Shown here one piece after another: positions 28,935 to 38,449 of a stretch of DNA of 64,000 bases. Within the stretch, counting starts at the first letter, position 1, and every line of letters begins with the position of its first letter. Under the pieces are notes generated by a model. It was not told the origin of the DNA and did not search any database. It saw only the letters and a list, made by a program, of their open reading frames with translations. Both the position numbers and the translations under genes were made by a program. Source of the DNA: Rhodopirellula bahusiensis. Its GTDB lineage: Bacteria > Planctomycetota > Planctomycetia > Pirellulales > Pirellulaceae. The stretch is taken from contig NZ_NIZW01000001.1 of assembly GCF_002727185.1 (NCBI RefSeq), forward strand, positions 248,001-312,000, given 5' to 3'.

Positions 28935-29935
28935 CGCCTGATTTGTGGCCAGACCGGCAGCTTCACCAAGCGACATCCAAATCGGTTCCAGTCGCAATGC
29001 GCAGAAACCAACATGACTTGAACTGCAGGCGCAGGGCACCAACAGATTGTTCATTGTTCGCGGAATCAAAACACCGTACGGAATTTGATAGGGCGCGACA
29101 CCCTTGTAGAACTCGCCCATGTGTCGTCCTCCGATCATCGGACCTTCGTGATCCGTGCCGTGACAATTATGGCTGTATTCTCCCACCGCGATCGCATCGT
29201 CGTGACGCTTCGCGCGAGCATCATTTGCCGCGTATTCGGTGTCGTTCTCTGTGTAGACGTATTTGCCAACCATACGGCGAGCTTCTCGAACGTAAATTTG
29301 CTCAGGGATGTTTCCCGACTCAGTAAACTCATCGCGACACAATCCCCAAGTCGCGGCCTCGGCTCGAAATGCGTCCGGTAGCGAGCCATCCGTTTGAGCG
29401 AAATGGATCAGTCCCAGTTGCCAATCAAGGTGTTCCCGTTCGATGCGTCGGCGCGTCGCGAGATCACCATTGGGATAATCCAGATGCTTTCCGGGCCTTG
29501 AAAGTCGAACGGCACCTTTGGAAACATCGTTGATGTCATGTTTGCCGTTAGGCATCACCGGCAGATGGGCCTTCAACAGAAACGGCTGTCCGGGATAGCC
29601 GAAAGCTGACTTGATGACACCTGATTCGACCAGCGGAATTACCCCAACATAGTCATTGCGGTTATAGTTTTGGGGAACGGGAATGGGAACTCGGTTGTCT
29701 TCCTTTTGCGTCATGCACAATCGAAAGTTGTAGCCTTGCAATTGACCATCGGCCGATTCGGAAGCCAATGATTCGTGGTATTCCGATCGTGCCTCGCGAC
29801 CGGTGCGGAATGGAATTCCTGCCGCTGCCATCATGTCGCCTTCGTATGTCGCGTCAATCACGATTTGCGGAGTCACTGTGAGCGTATCGCCGTTAGGATC
29901 TTCGCCGCGCCCGCGCCGAGACAGGCATACTGGTT
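28527..29935 (-). pseudogene. FAD-dependent oxidoreductase lacking the FAD-binding N-terminus
   Basis: From IVIDATYEGDMMAAAGIPFRTGREARSEYHESLA to the end, the protein aligns along its length with the middle and back of the intact oxidoreductase at 39359-41428 (FVDGSYEGDLMAAAGVDWTIGREG). The Rossmann GxGxxG motif and about 150 N-terminal residues are absent. Upstream of roughly 29935 the open frame goes on through unrelated sequence to 30113, overlapping the sulfatase, so no real start exists. The tail differs from the intact copy: instead of a golvesin-like domain it ends in about 110 residues rich in Trp and His (FVAVQWWGSVRGLHG). Without FAD binding it should be inactive. It lies 3' to the 799-residue sulfatase, a pairing common in planctomycete glycan loci. 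Confidence 0.7.
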
Positions 29936-30046
29936 CTCGCCCAGACGCTGATGCAGATCGACCGCCTTCAACAAAATTCCCTAAACGCAGACAAAACAAG
30001 CACTTAAAAGCCGCACGATCTCCTCGACCGTGAGGCTTCACGTCAA

Positions 30047-32446
30047 TCATTTGGATTCTGCACTTGGCTTCTGATTCGATCGGTAGATTTGGTCGACAAC
30101 GATGTGGCCCCACTCACCTGAATGCTGGTCGACGATCTGGATGCGAGCCGACATGCCTTCAAGTTCAGACACGTCCCAAATGACCCATCGCAGGATCTTC
30201 TGATTGGCTGCATTTTTGGTCGCGCTGCCGATCGCCGTTCGTACGGGCTTACCGTCAACCAGCAGATTCACGCACGTCTTGTCTGGTGTCTTTCCGCCGC
30301 CGATCAGAATGTTGATTTGCTTGCGATCGATTGTGAATTCCGGGGACGTCAGTGTGCCGGTTGGCCTGTCGCTGCCATTGGCAATGAATGTGTCCAGAAC
30401 GCCGTGTCCCTGAAAGCCGACAATACGGCTCTTGGCCTCAGTCGGTCCAGACGTGAATGCGTCACCCGTTGCTTCCCAGTCGCCAAAGTCCTTTCCCTCG
30501 AAATCAGCCATAAGGATGTCGTCTTTGGCGAGCGTCACTGGTCTCGCCGGACTTGGATTCGGGAATGGTGATGCGGCGTGAGCAGTGTCTTTTGGTTTTC
30601 GAACTGACTCCGGAGTCAGTTCGACTTTTACCGAATCAGGCAGCCGGGTCAGCTTGACGTACATCGCGCTGCAAAGCGTCTGATCGCTCGCATCGAGCAA
30701 ACGCGTACTCAATCGCTGTTGGCCGACCTTCAGGTTGACGCGAAAAGTTACGTGGGTCTCTTCGGCAATGCAGTCGAGGGTGTAGTTCGCGCCGCCAATC
30801 TGCAGATTGGCGGCCACAACGGGACGCTGCCCTTTTTGGCCCTGTTTGAAGTCCAGACCGTATCCGACATTCAGCGGCAATTTAGATTCCGCAGGCCAGC
30901 GACGAAATTCCAGTTCGTATATGCCAGCTTTGGCAGCATCGACATTCCAATATCCGACCGCTGTACCTTTCGTAAGTCCACTGCGGCTGTCGCAGTAATC
31001 GCCCACCCAGTCCTGCGCGTACAGCATCATTGGATTTTGCTGCTGAGTGCCAACTTTGATCCATCGAGGTATGTCGTGCAACAGCTTCGCTTCGGCGTGC
31101 CACCGGTCATAATGTTCCTCCATGGCTTTAGCGATTTCAGGATGCCGATCAGCAACGTTGTGGTCCTGATGTGGATCGGTGGCGATGTTGTAGAGCATTC
31201 CGGGGCCGACAAGTCTCCACTTGTCCCAGAGTGCAACGGCGGAGCCCCATTTTGCGCCAGAGACGCCGTATTGAATGACAATCTTGCGGTCAGGCAGTTC
31301 GTTCGACGTTCCTTTTAGCAAACCGGCAAGGCTGGATCCGTCAAAGTGGCATAAGCCTCGAGCTTGCGATTCCACACTGTCGTCAAACGGGAAGTTTACC
31401 TCCTGTAAACCACAAAGTTCGATCAGCGTCGGCAACAGGTCTTGCACCTGAGTCAGCTCATTCACGTCGCCACCTTGAATCAGCTTTCCGTTCGGCCAAC
31501 GAACGAAGCAAGGCACGCGATGACCGCCTTCAAACACGCTCCTCTTCTTGTCCCTCATGCCAGCGTTGAATAATTCCTTCGCTTCGTTGCTCTGCGTACC
31601 GTTGTCCGACATGTAGATCAGCAGCGTGTCATCTCGCAGTCCGCGACCTTTTAGAAACTCTTCCAGCCGACCAAGGTTTTCGTCGAGGTTCGCAATCATC
31701 CCAAAGAACTTGCTGGGAATGTTCTTACCGTCGTGCTCGCCGACGTAGGGACCGGAATATTTGTCATCGCACACGTCTGGCACGTGCGGCGCATTCGTCG
31801 GTAGGTAGACAAAGAACGGCTTGTCGTCGTTAACTTTCGATTTGCGATCGATCCACTCCATTGCGTAATCGAAGAAGATGTCAGTGCAATAGCCTTCGAT
31901 CTTCTTATCAACACCGTTGTGATTCAAAACCGGATCGAAGTAGCTGTTGCTCCAGTAATCAGCGAGTGACGTGATTCCCCACGCACGATGATGAAGCGTT
32001 TCCTGAAACCCTCGATCCTGCGGTCGATGCGGATTACTGTCGCCCATGTGCCACTTGCCGAAGTGCCCCGTGTCGTATCCCGATCCCGCAAAGAAGTCGG
32101 CCATGGTCGGAATATCGGCGCGCATCATTGATCGCCCCTGACACACGGCCGTGCATCCATTCTTCATCGCGTCGCGTCCGGTCATCAGTTGCCCACGAGT
32201 TGGCGAGCACATCGGCGCGACGTGAAAGTCAGTCAGTCGCACGCTCTTTATAAAGAGTCTGTCCATGTTAGGAGTTTTCAATATGGGATTGCCATGACAC
32301 GACATGTCGCCATACCCCTGGTCATCCGCCACGATCAGAATCACGTTAGGCTTGTCCGCAGCGTTTGCAAGCGAACATGAAACAACAAGAAGGCTTGCCA
32401 ATCCAGTTGCCGTCAGGACAAGTCGGGTAATGTCAATGAGATACAT
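30047..32446 (-). CDS. Exported sulfatase with C-terminal beta-sandwich extension (799 aa)
   Basis: Signal peptide LTATGLASLLVVSCSLANAA. KPNVILIVADDQGYGDMSCHGN carries the metal-binding aspartates; C80-S-P-T-R84 with GQLMTGRDA is the formylglycine motif (Thr in place of the common Ala/Ser at position four); GHFGKWHMGD and DTLLIYMSDNGTQSNEAKE complete the site. The catalytic part ends near residue 470; families of this kind are usually about 480-550 long. Two modules follow: an arylsulfatase-associated sandwich (about 480-620) and a second sandwich (about 645-790, ILMADFEGKDFGDWEATGDAF to SGEWGHIVVDQI) that resembles residues 621-769 of the mosaic protein at 7518 and the C-terminal domain of GH32 enzymes. 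These may bind glycan. The downstream gene is a degraded oxidoreductase. Confidence 0.92.
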   Translation of the reverse strand: MYLIDITRLVLTATGLASLLVVSCSLANAADKPNVILIVADDQGYGDMSCHGNPILKTPNMDRLFIKSVRLTDFHVAPMCSPTRGQLMTGRDAMKNGCTAVCQGRSMMRADIPTMADFFAGSGYDTGHFGKWHMGDSNPHRPQDRGFQETLHHRAWGITSLADYWSNSYFDPVLNHNGVDKKIEGYCTDIFFDYAMEWIDRKSKVNDDKPFFVYLPTNAPHVPDVCDDKYSGPYVGEHDGKNIPSKFFGMIANLDENLGRLEEFLKGRGLRDDTLLIYMSDNGTQSNEAKELFNAGMRDKKRSVFEGGHRVPCFVRWPNGKLIQGGDVNELTQVQDLLPTLIELCGLQEVNFPFDDSVESQARGLCHFDGSSLAGLLKGTSNELPDRKIVIQYGVSGAKWGSAVALWDKWRLVGPGMLYNIATDPHQDHNVADRHPEIAKAMEEHYDRWHAEAKLLHDIPRWIKVGTQQQNPMMLYAQDWVGDYCDSRSGLTKGTAVGYWNVDAAKAGIYELEFRRWPAESKLPLNVGYGLDFKQGQKGQRPVVAANLQIGGANYTLDCIAEETHVTFRVNLKVGQQRLSTRLLDASDQTLCSAMYVKLTRLPDSVKVELTPESVRKPKDTAHAASPFPNPSPARPVTLAKDDILMADFEGKDFGDWEATGDAFTSGPTEAKSRIVGFQGHGVLDTFIANGSDRPTGTLTSPEFTIDRKQINILIGGGKTPDKTCVNLLVDGKPVRTAIGSATKNAANQKILRWVIWDVSELEGMSARIQIVDQHSGEWGHIVVDQIYRSNQKPSAESK

Positions 32447-32632
32447 AAGTATCGATATTCACTTGAAGGGGCCGGAGCAAAAACGCATTTCACAGATTGT
32501 GGTTATTGAGCTGACACTCTGAAGGCAAAAGTCCATGTAGGGTCTTTGGCAATAATTTACTCGAGAGGTTGGGTTTCCATTCCCTCTTAGCCTCCAGTCA
32601 ACCTTTCCATCGCAGCCGAGCACGTTATTTAC

Positions 32633-33968
32633 GGCTCATCCGACTAGAGCGTACTTTGTCTGATGGAGCGAGTAGAGGAGCAGTTCGAAGTATTCGCGAT
32701 CACGAATGCCATAGGATTGCCTTTGGACTGTCTTGATTTTGTTGTTGGTTCCCTCCATCGGCCCGGAAGAAATTCGGTGATCGAAATAGCTCAACAGTCC
32801 GTGCTCCAGTCGCGTCAGTGTTTTGGCCATCGTCTTCAGTGGCGACAGTCCTGTCGCGATCGCTCGCTGGCACCAAGACCGCAGGAACAACTGCGCGGGC
32901 CAACGAAATGTTTCCGCCCAAAACAAACGCAACTCCTCTTTGAGATAGTATCCCATGGCTAGCGGTTCGTTGAGTTCGAGCGCGGCGGCCAGGTGAGCCT
33001 TCTCGTCCCGATCCTCGCTCAGATTCTCGGGGTTCTTCAGCAGTAACCAACGGCTCCCCTTGAGCACGGATTTCTCGTCGACCGTTGCCTCGCGGTACAG
33101 TTGCCGACGCAATGTGGTCAACTTTTCGTTCATCAGCTTCACCACATGAAAGCGATCGAAGACGATGTCGGCTTTTGGAAGATTTCCTCTTACCGCAGAG
33201 ATGTAGGCTGAGGACATGTCCATCGCCACCGCTTCGATTCGATGCCGCCGACGCCCCAGTCGTTTCCAAAAGGGGACCAACGATTCAGCCGATTTCCCGT
33301 CTCCCACGTAGATGATCGCACCGCTGTCCAGATTCATCACCAGTGTCACGTAGCGATGCCCTTTGCCGATGCAGATCTCGTCGATGGCGATCCGCTGAAC
33401 GTCTTTCAAGGAAGGATTGGCGAAGCGCCGCCTGAGATCGTTCTTCTTGATTTCCTTGATCACGTCCCAGGTGACGCGCAGAAGATCAGCAACGTCCTTG
33501 ATCGTCATGCTGCGAGTTAGTTGCAATGCGTACTTGGCCCAGTCTTTGGTGTAGCTTCGACGCGCATCGGCAAAGCGGACCTGGATCTGCCGAACGACCC
33601 CGCAATCGCGGCACTGCACCCGAGGCAAGGTGGCAACGACGACGGTCTGTTTCAAGCCGATCGGCGAGGCCCTGAATTCGCGTTGTTTGACGCCTCGTCG
33701 GATCACGTTGTTGCTCCCGCACGAAGGACAGCAGATCGACTTTTCATCAGGGGCGACATGGAACCGCGTGACGCCAGCGTTGAACTCGATTCGAATCTGC
33801 TGGTAGCCACGAATGCCGAAGGACTGATACAACAGGGTGGTGGACATGTGCGTTCTTTCAAAGTCGACGTGAGAAATCTCTTTGAAGGATGGCATGTCCA
33901 CGCTTTTTCATCCATGCATCGCACTTTCGACGACATCAAGCTCCGCGCACACTTCCGTCGGATGAGCC
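32633..33968 (-). mobile_element. Complete ISL3-family insertion sequence (1336 bp)
   Basis: Terminal inverted repeats GGCTCATCCGAC (32633 onward, complement ending at 33968) are flanked by a perfect 8-bp direct repeat TTATTTAC (32625-32632 and 33969-33976), the standard ISL3 duplication. The single transposase gene is intact on the minus strand. The insertion fell between the sulfatase at 32446 and the next locus, without breaking a recognisable gene. Confidence 0.93.
32636..33901 (-). CDS. ISL3-family transposase
   Basis: Up to 421 residues; the likely start is the second Met (33847, MSTTLLYQSFGIRGY), as the first 18 codons have no family match. A zinc-binding module (CCPSCGSNNVIRRG, then RVQCRDCG) precedes the HTH (TRSMTIKDVADLLRVTWDVIKEI). 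The DDE domain follows: IDEICIGKGHRYVTLVMNLDSGAI with the first Asp, AVAMDMSSAYISAV with the second, and GPMEGTNNKIKTVQRQSYG with the Glu. The stop codon sits within the terminal repeat. The gene is whole and looks functional. Confidence 0.95.
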   Translation of the reverse strand: MDMPSFKEISHVDFERTHMSTTLLYQSFGIRGYQQIRIEFNAGVTRFHVAPDEKSICCPSCGSNNVIRRGVKQREFRASPIGLKQTVVVATLPRVQCRDCGVVRQIQVRFADARRSYTKDWAKYALQLTRSMTIKDVADLLRVTWDVIKEIKKNDLRRRFANPSLKDVQRIAIDEICIGKGHRYVTLVMNLDSGAIIYVGDGKSAESLVPFWKRLGRRRHRIEAVAMDMSSAYISAVRGNLPKADIVFDRFHVVKLMNEKLTTLRRQLYREATVDEKSVLKGSRWLLLKNPENLSEDRDEKAHLAAALELNEPLAMGYYLKEELRLFWAETFRWPAQLFLRSWCQRAIATGLSPLKTMAKTLTRLEHGLLSYFDHRISSGPMEGTNNKIKTVQRQSYGIRDREYFELLLYSLHQTKYALVG

Positions 33969-33976
33969 TTATTTAC

Positions 33977-34305
33977 TCGATCGCCACACTGCTGGCCGGG
34001 CCGTCTGGGTCGCGGTCGACAGAATCAAATCAGTCGAGCAGAAATCCTCGTGACACCAAGCATCAAAATTAGAAACCAACACTGCCTAGCCAGTTGAGCA
34101 GGTTGCTATCGCAGACCGGGCCAGCGAAGTGCCCAAGCTTCTCAGGCCGCAAGCGGCTTGTCAAGTTGGGCATCTGGCCTGTAAAGTGCATTGCGAATTC
34201 TTCGCAAACTTCAACGTCTGTTTGATTATTCTATCGATCTGCCAAAGTTTTAAGAATCCGAGTGAAATCGGTTGTGGCTTTTCATTTCTTTTCGGGATCC
34301 CTGAT
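33977..34305. other. Gap between ISL3 and sulfatase
   Basis: 329 bases with no gene that I can support. The frame of the following sulfatase is open back to 34129, but the part before 34306 has no family match and no signal-peptide character. The sequence just before 34306 is AT-rich (TTTTCATTTCTTTTCGGGATCC) and is the natural place for the sulfatase promoter and leader. Confidence 0.5.
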
Positions 34306-37227
34306 ATGAGACTAGTGCTCGGCGTAATTGTTTCTCTCCTGTTTGCCGACCTCGCAGTCGCCGCAGACCGCCCGAACATTCTGTGGGTCGTCAGCGAGGA
34401 TAATTCACCTGAATATCTAGGCGCTTATGGCAACACGCTCGCGCGCACTCCTAACATCGACCGACTTGCAAAAAAGGGCATCGTGTTCGATCACGTCTAC
34501 ACCGCGCCAATCTGCGCTCCTTCTCGCAGCACGATCATCACTGGCGTTTACGCCAGCAGCCTCGGCACGCAGCACATGCGTAGCGAACGCCCCTTGCCGC
34601 CAGATGTAAGATTCTTCCCCGCAGCACTCCGCGAGGCAGGCTACTACTGCACCAACAACGACAAAACCGATTACAACACATCCACGTCATGGAAAGATGT
34701 ATGGGACGAGAGTAGTAAAACCGCACATTGGCGGAACCGCTCGTCCGACCAGCCGTTTTTCTCAGTGTTCAATATTTTTGAATCACACGAGTCTCGGATT
34801 TTTCAACATCTTCCACTTCAGACCGAACCTGAATTCGTTCGCGTACCGGCTTATCTCCCGGATACCGCCGTCGTCCGTGATGACATCGCCCGTTACCAGG
34901 ACTGCGTCAACCGCGCCGATGCAGCCATCGGTAAGGTCCTCGCTGAACTCGAAGCAGACGGGCTCGCCGACGACACAATCATCTTCTACTACTCGGATCA
35001 CGGTGGTGCCGTCGTCGGCAGCAAACGCTTCCTCAACGACGCTGGAACTCACGCTGCCATGGTCGCGTATTTCCCTCCGAAATATAGCCATCTCGCGCCT
35101 TCCGGTCCCGGCACGCACAACCCAGAGCTGATCCACTTCGCTGACCTCGCCCCCACAGTGTTCAGCCTCGTCGGAGTTGCACCGTTGCCACAATTCCAAG
35201 GCCGCGCCTTCGCTGGGCCCGCGCGTGCCCCCGCGCCAGAGTTCACGTACATGTTCGCCGATCGCATGGACGAACGTTACAACCTTGTTCGTGCCGTCAC
35301 CGACGGGCGCTACCGATACGTCCGCAACTACCATCCCGATCGCCATTGGGGCCAGTGGTCCGACTTTCTCTGGCGCATGGCAAGCGCCCAAGAATGGGAT
35401 CTCTACCACCGGCGCCACCTCACCACTGCCGAGCAATCACGGTTCTTTTCCCCGGCTTCCGCCGAAGCGATCTACGACTGCGAAGCCGATCCGGACAATG
35501 TCCACAATCTTGCCAACGATCCGAGCATGCACGAACAGGTTGCTCGCATGCGTGGCGCCCTGCGTGGCCACTTGTTGAGCATTCGGGACACTGGTTTCTT
35601 GCCGGAGCCCATGATGATCGCGCAAGCCAACGGCCACTCACCGCGCGCCGCCACAGCTGCAGACGAATTCTACCCACTTTCCACCATCATCGATTGGCTC
35701 GACGCGGTCCAGTTGGGCACCAACGCTCCCCGCCCGATCGATCCGGTCAGCGCGCCCGCTGTGATGCGTTACTGGCTCGCCGCTGCCTCTCCCACCGCTT
35801 CACCAACTGATCAGCTCCTCAGCTTGCTACACGACGAAGCATCCAGTGTCCGCATCGCAGCCGCCGAAGCCCTTTTGCGTCGTGGCGAATCAGCCGACGC
35901 CCTGGCCGCAATTGAAGCCAGCCTAGCACCTGAGGTCCAGCCCGAGGTCCAGGTCTTTGCCCTCGACGCCCTCGCCCGGATCCAGCCCGCGTTGACGGAT
36001 TCCCTTGGCCAGCGTCTCGGCGATTTTGCGGCATCTCCCGCCTGGGGTGGCAGCGACTACTTTCTCGCGCGGCTATCCCGTCACCTGTTGGCCGACCACC
36101 GCAAGCCAGCCTTCATTCTCAACGTCGAAAGCTCCCCGTCCTCCTTCGACCTTCCCTACCCGAACAGTCAAACCATTGCTGGACTCACCTTCGATTGGAC
36201 CACTCACAAACGGCACGCGCTCGGCAGCGACAACTTTCAGCTCACCTGGGCTGCAGACGACAATCTGTATGGAGCCTGGGGCGACGGGGGCGGTTTCGGC
36301 GGCACTAACAATCGCGGTCGAGCCAATCTCGGCTTTGCGCGTATCGAAGGTCCGGCCGCCGACTATCAAGGCTTTAATGTCTGGGGTGGGTTCGAATCCG
36401 AGCATCCCGCCACGTTCAGAGGCAAGAGCTGGGGCACGATCGCGCTCGATGACACTTTGTTCATGTGGACGGTGCCAGACGTGCCGCCGAACTTGCCGTA
36501 TCGCAACCACTTCGAACATGCCGAACTCGCCCGCTCACTTGATCACGGCGCAACCTGGACAAAGGCCGAATGGAAATTCAACGAAGTAGAGAACCTGTCC
36601 GTCCCCACATTCCTCAACTTCGGGCGAGGAAATACTGGCGTTCCGCAACGGATGGACGGATACATCTACTCGTATTTCATTCGCCCCGAGAAGCCCGACC
36701 TAGAGCAAATGGGGCCCATGGGTCGCGGGCTTCGCACTCAGGTACCAGGAGACATCTACCTCGCACGTGCCGCCCCCGACAAACTGTTCGAGTCTCGCGA
36801 GTCCCAGGAGTTTTTCACCGGTGTCGACGACGGCGGGAAACCGACCTGGGGCGGGGTCGCTGACAAGCAACCGGTCTTCAGCGATGCAAACGGTGTCGGC
36901 TGGTGCGTCAGTGCCGCATATCACCCAGGACTCGATCGCATCCTGCTGACCACCGAACACGGCATCAGCCACCACGGCCAACTGGGCATCTTCGAAGCGC
37001 CCAACCCCTGGGGGCCCTGGGCCACCGTCAGCTATTTCCAGCCCACCGCCCCCTTTGGATCAGAACGTCTCGGTAGTAACCTTCCTTGGCGCAACAACGT
37101 GTTCTTCGCCTCTTTCCCAACGAAGTGGTTCGACGGCGACACGTTCACGCTGTCCTTCACTGGATCAGGCAGCGGTTCTGACAACGACTCCTTCAACACA
37201 GTGCGGGGAACCTTCCGACGACGATAG
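34306..37227 (+). CDS. Sulfatase fused to DUF4185 domain (973 aa)
   Basis: The ATG at 34306 starts a clear signal peptide (MRLVLGVIVSLLFADLAVAA). The sulfatase (about 22-480) has RPNILWVVSEDNSPEYLGAYG, C70-A-P-S-R74 and DDTIIFYYSDHGGAVVGSKRF, closest in style to heparan N-sulfatase-like (sulfamidase) enzymes. A HEAT-like helical linker follows (about 530-605, LHDEASSVRIAAAEALLRRGESADALAAI). The C-terminal third (about 610-973, SDNFQLTWAADDNLYGAWGDGGGFGG onward) is a DUF4185 domain homologous over its full length to the separate protein at 27155-28279. Codon use favours C-ending codons (CTC, GCC, CGC) more than the neighbours do, hinting at transfer. It lies between an ISL3 element and IS wreckage. 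Confidence 0.92.
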   Translation: MRLVLGVIVSLLFADLAVAADRPNILWVVSEDNSPEYLGAYGNTLARTPNIDRLAKKGIVFDHVYTAPICAPSRSTIITGVYASSLGTQHMRSERPLPPDVRFFPAALREAGYYCTNNDKTDYNTSTSWKDVWDESSKTAHWRNRSSDQPFFSVFNIFESHESRIFQHLPLQTEPEFVRVPAYLPDTAVVRDDIARYQDCVNRADAAIGKVLAELEADGLADDTIIFYYSDHGGAVVGSKRFLNDAGTHAAMVAYFPPKYSHLAPSGPGTHNPELIHFADLAPTVFSLVGVAPLPQFQGRAFAGPARAPAPEFTYMFADRMDERYNLVRAVTDGRYRYVRNYHPDRHWGQWSDFLWRMASAQEWDLYHRRHLTTAEQSRFFSPASAEAIYDCEADPDNVHNLANDPSMHEQVARMRGALRGHLLSIRDTGFLPEPMMIAQANGHSPRAATAADEFYPLSTIIDWLDAVQLGTNAPRPIDPVSAPAVMRYWLAAASPTASPTDQLLSLLHDEASSVRIAAAEALLRRGESADALAAIEASLAPEVQPEVQVFALDALARIQPALTDSLGQRLGDFAASPAWGGSDYFLARLSRHLLADHRKPAFILNVESSPSSFDLPYPNSQTIAGLTFDWTTHKRHALGSDNFQLTWAADDNLYGAWGDGGGFGGTNNRGRANLGFARIEGPAADYQGFNVWGGFESEHPATFRGKSWGTIALDDTLFMWTVPDVPPNLPYRNHFEHAELARSLDHGATWTKAEWKFNEVENLSVPTFLNFGRGNTGVPQRMDGYIYSYFIRPEKPDLEQMGPMGRGLRTQVPGDIYLARAAPDKLFESRESQEFFTGVDDGGKPTWGGVADKQPVFSDANGVGWCVSAAYHPGLDRILLTTEHGISHHGQLGIFEAPNPWGPWATVSYFQPTAPFGSERLGSNLPWRNNVFFASFPTKWFDGDTFTLSFTGSGSGSDNDSFNTVRGTFRRR

Positions 37228-37249
37228 CTCTTATGTCAGGAATAATCTG

Positions 37250-37714
37250 CTATCGACCGCGAACTTCGGAAGACATCGGAACTGGGTCACCGGTCGATCT
37301 GACGATCGGCATAGGTGAATTGTGTGCACGCAAGAATCCTGTCAGCTCATCTGCAAGGTGATCTGCGATCTTCGGTTGGTCATCCACCAAATTTTCGGTC
37401 TCGCCGAGATCAGTCGCCAAGTTAAAGAGTTCGAATCGCTGATCGCTGTGATAGAAAATCAGCTTCCAATCGCCATGGCGAATCGTGCTGCCCGGTCCAA
37501 GTCCTGGACCGGGAACGGGTTCCGTTCGAGAGAGTGGTCCCCAGAAATTAGGGAAGTGCCATATGAGAGCGCGATCGGGAAATGAATCGGTTTGGCCTCG
37601 TAACAGAGGCGTCAGATTCAAGCTGTCGCTTGTTTTCGGCACTTCCACTTTGGCAATTTTCAGTAATGTCGAACGGGGGCAAACAGGGACACCCATTCTT
37701 ATCAGCAATTGCAT
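37250..37714 (-). pseudogene. C-terminal fragment of a sulfatase
   Basis: About 115 residues in frame match the tail of an arylsulfatase: SLNLTPLLRGQTDSFPDRALIWHFPNFWGP, STIRHGDWKLIFYHSDQRFELFNLATDLGETENL, then KIADHLADELTGFLRAHN. The catalytic front, including the formylglycine site, is absent; upstream (higher coordinates) the sequence passes into an ISNCY-type transposase fragment on the other strand. The insertion has probably cut the gene off. The remnant converges on the fused sulfatase over 22 bases. Confidence 0.8.
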
Positions 37715-38430
37715 CTGACTTTGAGATTGACTTCAGGCACTTGTGGGTATCGCAGCCGTACCTAGGCTGTCCGGCTGTCACGCAAGTGTCGCTCAATGAT
37801 AACTGCCGCAGTCGGATGATTCCCATTCTTCGGGGCTTGCAACACCTTTACTCACAGCCCAAACTCCGACAACAAGCACTCGACTTGATCACGCAAGATG
37901 TCGTCGGCGATGCCGATCCCAAACGCGGTCGACCGGGCATGACATTGTGGCAGATTCTCGTCCTCGCGTCAGTACGCCAGGGCTGCAATTGCACCTACGA
38001 TCACTTGCAATATCTGGCTGAGAATCACAACAACTTACGAAACATCATGCAAGTCTTTCAGAACTGGAACGACGAACCTTTCGACTGGCGACGCATTCGC
38101 GACAACATCTGTCTCGTCCAACCCGAAACGATTGAGAAGATCAATCACTTGATCGTTACCGAGGGACATCGCTTGGTGCCCAATGCCGCCGAAACCATCC
38201 GAGGCGACTCGTTCGTCGCCGAGACCAACGTGCATTACCCCACCGAGTCGAGTTTGATGCTCGATGGCTTGCAAAAGATTCTCACGCTGGCTCCCGAGTT
38301 AGCCAGTCTGTTCGGCAAGCTCGGTTGGCGGCAAGCCAAATCGCTCCGCAAGAAAGCTAAGCGGGCGGCTCGCGAGATCGGGCGCGTCAAGAAGGGACGC
38401 AACTATCAAGCTCGCTTGCAAGCCGGCTAG
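37582..38430 (+). pseudogene. ISNCY-family transposase, 3'-truncated
   Basis: The convincing part starts near 37735 (QPYLGCPAVTQVSLNDNCRSRMIPILRGLQHLYSQPKLRQQALDLI) and includes KRGRPGMTLWQILVLASVRQGCNCTYDHLQYLAENH, typical of the N-terminal half of ISNCY transposases of about 430-450 residues. It ends in a stop at 38430 after GRNYQARLQAG, well short of the catalytic C-terminus. The next bases belong to an ISAzo13-type remnant on the other strand, so the element was cut by that insertion or by a deletion. The first 50 or so codons of the open frame overlap the sulfatase fragment and have no match. Confidence 0.75.
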
Positions 38431-38449
38431 GCGTTCGGCGGATGAGACA

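Noticed and set aside
30000-30113. N-terminal part of the 528-codon oxidoreductase frame
   Set aside because: It overlaps the end of the sulfatase and has no similarity to the family; the real gene part begins only near 29935.
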